Shown here piece by piece: positions 24,584 through 34,000 of a stretch of DNA of 64,000 bases (position 1 is its first letter; each line of letters starts with the position of its first letter). The position numbers were made by a program, and so were the translations under genes. The DNA is taken from contig JADKBS010000011.1 of NCBI GenBank assembly GCA_016714985.1, positions 1-64,000 of the forward strand, written 5' to 3'. A model generated the notes under the pieces. It made no database searches. It saw only the letters and a program-made list of their open reading frames with translations, and was not told the origin of the DNA. Source of the DNA: Saprospiraceae bacterium (lineage in GTDB: Bacteria; Bacteroidota; Bacteroidia; Chitinophagales; Saprospiraceae).

Positions 24584-25861
24584 TCACTGCCCAAAAGCCA
24601 GCACCACCCTTTCGATAATATCGCAGCACTCATGCAACTGCTCCTCCGTCATCACGAGCGGCGGCGCAAAGCGGATGATATTGCCGTGGGTCGGTTTTGC
24701 CAATAGACCGTTCGCTGCGAGTTCCAGGCAAATGTTCCAAGCTGTTTTGCTGTTCTCGTCGTCGTTGATGACGATAGCATTTAGCAGGCCCTTCCCCCTC
24801 ACCAGTATAACAAGGTCTGTCTTCTCAATCATGTGCTGCATCCGCTCCCTAAACAACTTGCCGAGGTACATCGCATTCTCCGCCAAGCCTTCGTCCTCCA
24901 CCACTTTGAGGGCTTCCATCGCCACTGCACAGGCCAGCGGATTGCCGCCAAAAGTGCTGCCATGCTCGCCCGGCTTGATGGTCATCATGATTTCATCGTC
25001 CGCCAAAACGGCGCTCACAGGGAACACCCCACCACTAATCGCCTTTCCCAAGATGAGGATGTCAGGCCGGGCCTCGTACTTGTTCTCGCAGCTTTTTACG
25101 CAGCCGCAATTGCCGCAAGTGGCCAAGAGCCTTCCGGTACGGGCTATTCCAGTCTGCACCTCGTCGGCGATGAAAAGGACGTTATGCTCCTTGCAAAGAC
25201 GACGGGCCTCCGCAAGATAGTTGTCGTCAGGAACAAAAACCCCTGCTTCGCCCTGGATTGGCTCTACGAGAAAGCCAGCCACATCCGGGTCTTCGAGCGC
25301 ATGGGCAAGGGCGTTTAAATCATTGTAAGGTATAATCTCGATGCCGGGCAGGTAAGGGCCATAGTGCGTGGTGGCACCGGGGTCAACGCTGGCCGAGATG
25401 ATGGCCTGTGTGCGACCGTGGAAGTTGCCGGAAACGAAAACGATTTTGGCATCGTGCGAGTCAATGCCCTTTACCTTGTAGCCCCATTTTTTACAGAGCT
25501 TCATGGCCGTCTCTACTGCTTCCACGCCCGTGTTCATGGGCAGCACCTTGTCGTAGCCAAAGTATTCCGTCACGAATTTCTCATAAATGCCCAACTGGTC
25601 GTTGTAAAAAGCTCGGGAAGTCAGCGTCAGCTTTTCCGCCTGCGTTTTCAGTGCATCAACGATACGGGGATGGCAATGGCCTTGGTTCACAGCAGAGTAA
25701 GCCGACAGGAAGTCGTAGTAGCGTTTGCCGTCCACGTCCCAGACAAAAACACCCTCTCCCCTGCTCAGCACCACGGGCAATGGGTGATAGTTGTGCGCAC
25801 CATACTTGTCTTCGAGTGCGATGAGTTCGGCTGCGCCGAGTTGGGTTGCTTCCTGTACCAT
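24584..25861 (-). CDS. rocD: Ornithine aminotransferase (ornithine-oxo-acid transaminase)
   Basis: 425 residues, the normal length. It transfers the delta-amino group of ornithine to 2-oxoglutarate, giving glutamate semialdehyde for proline/arginine metabolism. Class III aminotransferase hallmarks: YSAVNQGHCHPRI, VLPMNTGVEAVETAMKLCKK, NFHGRTQ, FLVEPIQGEAGV, DEVQTGIARTG (PLP-binding Asp), and LILGKAISGG with the Schiff-base Lys at 273. Residues 249-258 carry a Cys-rich insertion (CGNCGCVKSC) just before the Lys segment, which is not part of the standard catalytic set; similar insertions occur, as I recall, in other Bacteroidota versions. Proteobacterial-type arginine catabolic neighbours are absent. 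The start Met (25861) is preceded by an AAGG-like sequence. Confidence 0.95.
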   Translation of the reverse strand: MVQEATQLGAAELIALEDKYGAHNYHPLPVVLSRGEGVFVWDVDGKRYYDFLSAYSAVNQGHCHPRIVDALKTQAEKLTLTSRAFYNDQLGIYEKFVTEYFGYDKVLPMNTGVEAVETAMKLCKKWGYKVKGIDSHDAKIVFVSGNFHGRTQAIISASVDPGATTHYGPYLPGIEIIPYNDLNALAHALEDPDVAGFLVEPIQGEAGVFVPDDNYLAEARRLCKEHNVLFIADEVQTGIARTGRLLATCGNCGCVKSCENKYEARPDILILGKAISGGVFPVSAVLADDEIMMTIKPGEHGSTFGGNPLACAVAMEALKVVEDEGLAENAMYLGKLFRERMQHMIEKTDLVILVRGKGLLNAIVINDDENSKTAWNICLELAANGLLAKPTHGNIIRFAPPLVMTEEQLHECCDIIERVVLAFGQ

Positions 25862-26213
25862 GATGGATTTGATTTTATTTAAGGCAAAGGTAAGCGGGAA
25901 AGTCGGATAATTGGAGCGCCAAATTACAACGGTAGATGGGGAAACAATGAAGGGATCTTTGAGGCCTACCCGAAAAATACCAGCTTAAAACTTCTCTTTT
26001 GCATTCTTCAATGCTGATAGAATAGCTGCATTCGACGGAGCATGACCATTGCCCTTAGCCACTTTTACATTTAAGGCTTCGACCTCCATTTAACCAAGCA
26101 CGTTCGTTTCTAACAATTGCATGAGCAAATCTTGCTTTGCCTTCCTGTTCGCCTTAACAGCAACTAACGCATGCCTCTACCTTTCTATTGGTATTGGTAA
26201 CTATTTAGACGGG
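25862..26213. other. Intergenic stretch upstream of rocD, no convincing gene
   Basis: Carries a possible 34-codon minus-strand ORF at 25985-26089 (MEVEALNVKVAKGNGHAPSN ...), too short to support. Otherwise AT-rich spacer leading to the twin-palindrome element. Confidence 0.5.
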
Positions 26214-26303
26214 TGTAGGAGGAGAGAGAAAAAATTTCATTTTTTCTCTCTCCTCCTACATTTTGGGTTTTTTGGGGAAAATTTTCAATTTTTCCCAAAA
26301 AAC
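26214..26303. repeat. Twin-palindrome element, copy 1
   Basis: Two adjacent hairpins. The first: 21-bp perfect arms 26214-26234 and 26240-26260 (TGTAGGAGGAGAGAGAAAAA and its complement) around loop TTTCA. The second: about 16-bp arms 26267-26282 and 26288-26303 (GTTTTTTGGG core), again with loop TTTCA. Spacer TTTTGG. Copy 2 at 54893-54989 has the same two palindromes in reverse order. Copy 1 lies just past the true stop (26319) of the lipoprotein gene and may also terminate it. Confidence 0.85.
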
Positions 26304-27364
26304 AGCCCTGCTTGGTAGTTATTGGTATTGAATATAAATTGGTTTGGGAACCAATTGCAACACCTCTTCTGGCTGCATTTCCTCTTTTCCTTTTTTGTAT
26401 CATGCTTGTAAAAAATCTTGAAACCAGCGAACTGCACAGGTTGCGGGTATATCACTTGCCGATAGGTTCCCTTCTTTTTTGCCTTGCCGCCCCAACCATC
26501 CATCTGCACGACGATCTGCACTTCTGGCAATGGAGTGATGTCTTGGTAATTGGTCAGCATTGGTTTTGTGAAGCGGTGTATGATTAAGATTTTCGGGGGC
26601 AAGTTGTGCGATTTGACCAAGCCTGCCAGATAGTTTGCTGCATAATTTACCGCTTCTGCGTCGAAGCTTCCAATCTTCTTGCCAGGGCGCACACCCTTTT
26701 GCATTGAAAATTCAGGGTCAATGCCCAAGTGGACGTTTGGCAAGGATAAAAAGCTGTCCAATTCCGGCAATTCTTCCTGTAAGCTGCTCAAACCAATTTG
26801 GATATCGAGAATGACAATCCCATCTATTTTTTTGGCGATTGCCAACGCCCTTTCGATATGTGCCCTCGGCATTCTCTGGCGGTATTTTTTACCTTTCCCA
26901 GGGCTGCGCTGCGCTGTAACGGCGATGTAATGTATTGCGGGTACTACCGGGGTCATTGAGTCCGCTTTCTCCCATTTTTCAACTTCTGATTGTAGTTTTT
27001 CCAACATCTCATCTTCGGGAAGCTCGCCAAGAATGCCCATGCGCTTTGAGTAAAAATTACCGTAGTAGGCAATCACCCGATTGAACGGAAGAATAGCACC
27101 TGCATTGGGCATGGGTGTTTTCAAAGACAGCCAATTTCCACTTTTATCATCAGCTACCAAGGCTGTAAACCTTTTTTGGTAGTCGGCAGTATCCAGTTTT
27201 GGGCTAGTGTCTGCTGGAGCTTTTGCTGCTTCCTTTAAAGGTAATGTCGGATTAGATTTTGGGTGACCATCTGTCTTGGAGCAAGCTATATTCATCAGCA
27301 TGCCAAGGCCGCAAAACAAGTAAAGTAAACGCAATTGGGATGGGAAAAAATTCACGTGAATCAT
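26285..27364 (-). CDS. Lipoprotein of a conserved hypothetical family, C-terminus frameshifted
   Basis: About 359 residues from the ATG at 27364, whose MIHVNFFPSQLRLLYLFCGL ... LMNIAC forms a lipoprotein signal (lipobox NIAC). The body has LPFNRVIAYYGNFYSKRMGI, PAIHYIAVTAQRSPGKGKKY, IDGIVILDIQIG, LPNVHLGIDPEFSM and VQIVVQMDGWG, which reads like a TIM-barrel-type glycan-active or related domain, though I cannot name a characterised member. The annotated end is spurious: a one-base loss in the T6 run at 26391-26396 (plus strand) diverts the frame. Restored, the protein ends EEMQPEEVLQLVPKPIYIQY then Q, with stop at 26319-26321, just before the twin-palindrome element. Confidence 0.72.
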   Translation of the reverse strand: MIHVNFFPSQLRLLYLFCGLGMLMNIACSKTDGHPKSNPTLPLKEAAKAPADTSPKLDTADYQKRFTALVADDKSGNWLSLKTPMPNAGAILPFNRVIAYYGNFYSKRMGILGELPEDEMLEKLQSEVEKWEKADSMTPVVPAIHYIAVTAQRSPGKGKKYRQRMPRAHIERALAIAKKIDGIVILDIQIGLSSLQEELPELDSFLSLPNVHLGIDPEFSMQKGVRPGKKIGSFDAEAVNYAANYLAGLVKSHNLPPKILIIHRFTKPMLTNYQDITPLPEVQIVVQMDGWGGKAKKKGTYRQVIYPQPVQFAGFKIFYKHDTKKEKRKCSQKRCCNWFPNQFIFNTNNYQAGLFFGKN

Positions 27365-27421
27365 GTGCAATAGTGTTTGTAATGTTTGCCTTGGCTTCGG
27401 GTAATTGGCTAGTAGCTCCAT

Positions 27422-27708
27422 GCCAATGTGTAGAACCTGTCAGCTTGAGCCTCAATAGAAGGTTGAAAAAAGCACCATTCGAAGATGGCCCTGTGCAAGA
27501 GAAACCGGAACGATTGGGGAATGTTCAACTTAATGATAGTCCCATTAATCACACTATTGTTCAGCTGAGTGAAGTTAATTGCTTTGTCAGCATGTACTAT
27601 ATTACGCACCTCGCCAACCCTTATCAAGAATTTTTCCAAATAATGGCGCAGAATCAACAATCATCTCAAATCTCCGACTTAATTTTGCCTTAAATTAGCA
27701 TCTAGCAC
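27422..27708. other. Spacer between divergent genes, nothing recognised
   Basis: Separates the minus-strand lipoprotein from the plus-strand small peptide; short frames here have no signal, domain or codon support. Confidence 0.4.
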
Positions 27709-27870
27709 ATGAGCAAACAGCAGCACCATATCGAAGAAGAAGGCGGAACACCCACTAATCCGCTGCGGCACTTGCCGTTTTGGTTACCTGTACTTCAAGC
27801 CAAGGAGAAGAAGAAGTGCTGCAAGAAGCACAAGAAGGGGAAGCGCTGCAAGAAATGTCCTGGGCGGTAG
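27709..27870 (+). CDS. 53-residue Lys/Cys-rich small protein
   Basis: ATG at 27709 to TAG at 27868. The N-terminus is ordinary (MSKQQHHIEEEGGTPTNPLR, then HLPFWLPVLQAKE), and the tail is extremely basic with four Cys: KKKCCKKHKKGKRCKKCPGR. As I recall, short proteins ending in a KKCCK...GKRCKKC-type motif recur in Bacteroidota, with no known role. The CC...CxxC pattern could bind zinc or nucleic acid (inference). It is too short for standard ORF cut-offs. An inverted repeat follows at 27891-27939. No close gene on the same strand. Confidence 0.6.
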   Translation: MSKQQHHIEEEGGTPTNPLRHLPFWLPVLQAKEKKKCCKKHKKGKRCKKCPGR

Positions 27871-27890
27871 TGAATATTGTTGACCTTGGG

Positions 27891-27939
27891 AAGCAAATCA
27901 TACATCATAAATCCTTGCAAACGGATGTATGATTTGCTT
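27891..27939. repeat. Perfect 16-bp inverted repeat after the small Lys/Cys gene
   Basis: AAGCAAATCATACATC (27891-27906) and GATGTATGATTTGCTT (27924-27939); a partial third copy (GGATGTATGATTTTA) follows near 27956. No T run, so more likely a repeat element than a classic terminator. Confidence 0.75.
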
Positions 27940-28013
27940 GATAAATGATTTATAGGATGTATGATTTTAGTGGCCTACTTCCCATCAATTTCCTAATTTC
28001 CCAATTTTCAATT

Positions 28014-28046
28014 TAAAAAAAGGGCGGAGCACCCTGCCCCACCCTT
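28014..28046 (-). terminator. Terminator of the 28.1-39.3 kb giant gene
   Basis: 12-bp stem with two mismatches (28020-28031 with 28035-28046), loop CCC, and on the minus strand a T7 run from the A run at 28014-28020; 39 bp after the stop. Confidence 0.65.
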
Positions 28047-28084
28047 CAAACTCCATAGTTGGTACTTGCTTACTTGGCGTTCTT

Positions 28085-31000
28085 TTATCTTAAAATTTGG
28101 ATATGTCCTGAATAACGCCCGCCTTTTCCATCTTCCAACAAGTAGAAATAAGTACCACCAGGGATATTATTTTGGCTCCATGAGCCGCCCCAATTATTGT
28201 CGTAATGCTTCGTTCGGAACACCAATTGGCCAAGGGCATTGAACACCCTCAACTCATAGTTTCCAATATCCTCTATACCTTGTACCAACAGGTAATCATT
28301 TTGGCCATCCCCGTTCGGGGTCATCAGTCCGTTGACAGCTATTGGCCAGCTTGCTTTCGGCATGTTGACTACCACCTTGTTTGTTTCATCGCCTTCCGGC
28401 AGCAGCAGGTTGATTTCCTCCGAGCAGCCCGTGACAGGGTTCGTATAAGTAACGGCATGCTTCCCGCTCTGCAAATGAAGCAATGTCCCTGCGTTGGAAT
28501 TCGTCGAAATGGGCAAGAGCTGTTGGTTGCTGCCCGTATGGTTACTGCGGATGGTCAAGAGGCCATAGTTACCATTCGGGCTCAACGAAACCAGTTGTTG
28601 GGCAGTGTTGTCCACAAACCAACGACCTTGCGGGTTTTCTTGGGCCATGGCAGCAGCAAGTTCCCCCATCGTTTTCACCCAGGTGTAAAACGTTTGGCCA
28701 TTCTGCTGCCATACCACGCTGTAACTGGGTGCTGGCACAATACCGCCGTAGTAGTATGCCTTTACAGATTGTGGGTGACATGCAGCCAATGTACCCGTGT
28801 AGGGGCTGCCGTCCACTTTTATTTGGTAGGCCGCCGATTGAGGGTAAGGCACAGGCAAGCAAACATCCCTTGGCCCTGGCGGGGCTTCGAGCATGGTCTC
28901 AAGCGGGCCAAAAATAGGTGGGCAGTCGTTGCAATCGTCCACCACGTCTAAGGAGACAGTGGTAATGCAATCGGGTACCTCCCGATAGGCAATCTTCACC
29001 TCGTAATGCCCAGCAGGCAATTTCGTTCGGGCATGTCCCGAAATACTTGGCACACCAAGATCAGGGCTCCATGTGAATTCATATTCGCCTATTACTTGCT
29101 CCAGGGTGATGACTACTTTGCCATTCTCCTCGCCACAATCTACGAGTTTGGAGCCTACCTTCTTGATGGTGGCCGCTTGGCAGTTGCATACCGCCGCTAC
29201 CACCACATCGGCTTGCACGGAGCAGCCGTTGGCGTTGGTTGCGACGACGTTGTAAACCCCAGCGTTAAGGTTGTTTTGCACGGCACCAGAGCCGATGGAA
29301 GTCCCCAAGGCATTGCTCCATGAATAGGAATGCGCAATAGGCGAAAGCGCAACGCCTCCGTTCCCCGTATCGCACGAATCAGCAGTCATGGTTGTGCTGA
29401 ACTGCACTTGGTCGGTTACAGTAATTAGCTGTGTAGCGTTGACCGTGACGCCGTTCAAGCCAACCACCGACCACACCCGCTCAATGACCGAGTGGCAACC
29501 ATCAATAGCGATGCTTCTTTCATCGAAGTTGATGGGCAAAGGCTCCCCGCTGCAATTGTCAACGGCGGCCACGGGCGCTGCGACGGGCACTGTTTCGCCA
29601 GCCGAAAGGTTGACGGTCTGGTCGGCAGGTACGCCTACAAGTTGCGCAGCACCGATATTATAAACTTGGATGGTCTGCATCGCAGTGGCCGCATTGCCGC
29701 AGGCATCGGTAGCCGTCCAAGTGCCAACGAGGTCTTGGCCGTATGCCGTAGGCAGGGTTTGCGAAGCAAAGGACATGGTCACCTCGCTGCAATCGCCCAG
29801 CACTTCTGGCGCTGTGAAGTCGGGAGCGGCTTCTCCGCAATCAGCGGTCAGGGTGGGCAATTGGCCCAATAAGGGGGCGTCATCGTCCACCAGTTTCACG
29901 TTCAGGGTAAGGAGGCCAATATTGCCGCAGGCATCAGTCCCCGTCCATTGGAACTTGGCAGCCGCCAAATAACCGTTGGTTGCGCAATTGCCGTAGCTAA
30001 AGCTGTTCATTTCCAACTCGACCGGGGCAGTGCTGCAATTGTCTGTAGCCACTACGTCCGATTTATCGAAAATGAGTTCATTGGCACAGGTCAGCACCAG
30101 TGTATCGCCGTCCGTCAGGCCAGCCAATGCCGGGTTGGCGAATACCAGGGCGGGTGCCACAGCATCTATCACCCGAATCACTTGGTCAATGGTCTTGCTG
30201 TTGCCGCAATCGTCGGTGGCTGTCCAAGTGCGAAGCACTTCCTCGCCACAGGCAGTTGGTGTCTTGGTTTCACTGAAGGCGATGCTCAGGTTGTTGTCGC
30301 AATCATCCGTGAACAAAGGTGTTGTGGCCGTTGGCAGTTGCCCACAGCCCACTACCAAGTCAATTGGTTCATTCACGGCTGGAGCCTTGGTGTCCACCAC
30401 CGAAATCAACTGGCTCAGGCTGCTCGTATTGCCGCAGCCATCGGTAGCGGTCCATGTGCGTACGATGTCTTCTCCACAGGGCGTGGGGGTAATCGTTTCG
30501 GCCATCACCAAGCTGTTGTTGTTGTTGCACAAATCGAAGGCCGTCATGTTGACCGGGCTTGGCAAACGGTCGCCACAGTTCACCACGGCATCGGTAGGCA
30601 CGGGGTAGAGAATCGGGCCTTGATTGTCAACGACCGTTATCGTTTGAGTGGCCGCTTTTTCATTGCCACAATCGTCAATGGCTGTCCAGGTGCGCAGGAT
30701 TTGGGAAGGACAACCCGGCAAGGTGACTTCATTGAACACCACCGCTACATCCGCATCACAGTTGTCGTTGGCCGTGACAAGGGCAGCAGCCGGGACATTG
30801 CCACAGGTCACTGTCAGGTTGGCCGGCATATTGGCCAAGCTGGGCAAGGTCGAGTCAACGATCCGAACCGTTTGCTGCACAAAGGACCGGTTGCCACATT
30901 GGTCAGTCACGGTCCATTTGCGGAGCAAGGAATATTGGCAATTGTTGTCACCGGGCAGGATGGTCTCTACCAGTTCAACAGTCGGCGAGTCGTCGCAATT

Positions 31001-34000
31001 GTCGCTGACGGTCAAGGCTTGAGCGGGCGGCACGGGCAAGTCGCAAGAAACGGTCAGTTCCAGTGGCAGGCTGGCGGCAATGGCCGGCGGTGTATTATCA
31101 GCTACCCAGATATGCTGCTGCTTGATGGTCGAATTGCCACAGTTGTCAGTTGCCCGCCAAGTTCGGATTATGAAATAGGTGCAATCGTCCGGCCCTCCAT
31201 TGGTCACTTCGCTGAAAATGACGGGCACCTGTCCAGCACAAGCGTCAGTGGCCGTAATATTGGTCGGCACAAGCGGTACATTGCCACAAGCAGCAAAAAT
31301 GCTGGCAGGAATATTAGCCAAAACAGGTGGTTGGTTGTCCTTTACGTTGATGATTTGCTGCGCAACGGCCTGGTTGCCGCAGGCATCGGTTGCCGTCCAT
31401 GTACGAACGATGGCTGATGGGCAGTTCGAGCCGTTTCCGATACCCAAGGTTTCCAGGAAGGATAACTGCACCCCGCTCGTTTCATCGTTGGCGGTCATGG
31501 CGATAGGAGTTGGTATGCTGCCACAATTCGCTGTGAAATCGTCTGGCCGTATGTCAAATACGGGTGCCTTGTCATCGGCAAAAATGGCAGTGACCGTGAA
31601 GGGTTCATCCGCTACATTGCCGCAGGCATCCAACACGGCGAAACTGAACGTCCAAAGCGCTTCGCAGCCATTGTTCACGCTGAGGATGTTTGTCACCTTG
31701 AACCGAACCTCATCGGAAGCCGTGCAGTTGTCAACGGCAATATTGGCAAGGCTTGGCATCGTTTGATTGCCGATGCTCCATTGCTCGTAAGACTTGAAGG
31801 TCTGGCCGATTTGCAGGTTGGTACCGCCTGTCGGCAAAGCGTTTTGCGATGCAAAAAATTCCATCAGCAATTCTGAATCACCAGTAAATACAGGCGCTTC
31901 GGCATCTTCTTTCAGAATCACCTGTTCGACGCTGGCCGTATTGCCACATTCGTCGGTGGCCGTCCAAGTCCTTGTCACCTGCTGACCACAGTTCAGGTAA
32001 ATGGTATCTGCCCGGAATTGCAAGGCAAGGTTGTCCGTGCAATTGTCCGTGACAGAAAGCTGCGGCATCGGCACATTGCCAAGGCTGCAAGCACCCATCA
32101 CATTCTGGACAAACCCACTGATAACGGGTGCTTGCGTATCCACGACGTTGATTTGCTGCTCCGCAACGCTGGTGTTCCCAAAATCGTCTGTTGCCGTCCA
32201 ACTGCGAGTGAGGACGTAGCAGCAAGTGCCGCCCGTCCTAATCTCGCTGTAGGTGAGGGTTGGGTCATTATCCACGTTGTCGTTTACAATTACATCGTTC
32301 ACGCCGCCTGTGTTGCCGCCAATCGGGCCTTCGATGGTCACGTCGGAAGGCACGTTGGAGATGATGGGCGCCAGGTTATCATTGGTTATCAATATCGTTT
32401 GCTGTTCGAAAATCGAGTTGCCACAGTCATCGGTGACTGACCAGGTGCGGACGGTCGTTTGGTTGCTGGCAGGACCGCTCGTCGAACTGGTGTAGTTGAT
32501 GGCAAGTGAGTGGTCGCAATTGTCATTGGCAGAGACACTGGCTGGTGGTGGCAAAACGCTGCCGACCGGCAGCACCAAGTCGGCTGGAACCCCTACGAGT
32601 GATGGCGGCGTGTTGTCAATCACATAAACCGTGAAAAACAGGCTGTCCCTATTTCCGCAGCAATCAGAAGCTATCCAGCCACATTGCATTACGGCATAAT
32701 AGCCATCGCTGGCGCAATTGCCAGCATTCACTGTTTCATGGAAAGTGACGGTGGCAGCTCCGCAACAATCGGCGGAGGCCACAGCACTGGCCGAGGTGAG
32801 GCTTGGCAGGTCGTCGCATTCCAAGTAGAGCACATCCCCATCCTGCACACCGAGCAACAAAGGCTCGACGATGGTGATGATCGGTACATCCGTGTTTTGT
32901 ACAGTAAAAGTGCGGGAGGCGATGCGGGTATTACCGCAGTCATCGCTGGCCACCCATGTGCGCACAACTTGCGTTACGCAGCCCAATGTGCTTGAGAGTA
33001 CTTGGTCGGAGAAAGTGACGGTTGGTGTAGCATCGCAATTATCGGTGGCGGTTACTATGTTGCCGGGGATATTGTCACAGTCCGCCACAGAATTGTTCGG
33101 CAGCCCCACGAAATTGGGTGGGGTGAGATCCCTCACTACGATGTCCTGCGAGGCAATAGCATTGTTGCCACAATTGTCGGTGGCCGTCCAGGTGCGGGTA
33201 AGGATGTAGCAGCCAGAAGCTGGGTCGCCGAAATAGGATTCTGCAAGGGTCACGGAAACATCGGTATCGCAATTGTCGGAAGCGGTGATGCTCGGTGCCG
33301 CTGGCAATGGCATGTCGCAGTTCACGACCGTATTAGCTGGAATAGCCGAGGTGAAAACGGGCGGCTCATCGTCGTTGACGGTGATGGTCTGCGTCCAGAC
33401 GACGGAATTGCCACAATCATCGGAGGCAGCCCAGATGCGCCTGAGTTGGAAATTGCAGCCAGCGGGGTTGCCCAATGGCGCCTGGAAATAGAGCACGGGC
33501 ACTACGTTATCGCAGTAGTCAGTTGCGGTGATGGTAGGTGCAGTTGGCACTTCCGAAACACAGGTGTAGGCGATATTAGCAGGGGTTTGCGAAAGCACGG
33601 GCGATTGGTTGTCCTGTACAGTAATGGTCTGCGAGGCCGTGGCGGTATTGCCACAATCGTCAGTTGCTGTCCACCTCCTTGTGATGACCCGACAGGCTGC
33701 ACCTGGCACGCCAGTTGTTGATTCAACAAAGCTGACTGGCACGGTGGCATCGCAAAAATCGGTAGCTGTGACGACAGTGGCAGCAGGCACGGCTGCACTG
33801 CAATCGAGCGTCAGGTTAGCGGGCACACCGACCAATGCAGGAGGCGTATTGTCGAAGATGGTGATGAGTTGTGTGGCAGAAACGCCATTGCCGCAGTCAT
33901 CGCTGGCCGACCAAGTGCGGGTGATGGTGTAGCAGCCCGTACCAGTATTTCCGCCAAATGATTCATTGAAGCTGACCGACACGTTGGCATCACAAAAATC

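Noticed and set aside
25985..26089. 34-codon minus-strand ORF (MEVEALNVKVAKGNGHAPSN...) as toxin-antitoxin remnant
   Set aside because: Too short, no partner gene and no recognisable motif.
29948..31417. 489-codon plus-strand frame inside the giant 28-39 kb gene
   Set aside because: Antisense shadow of the HYR-like repeats; periodic composition follows the real gene.
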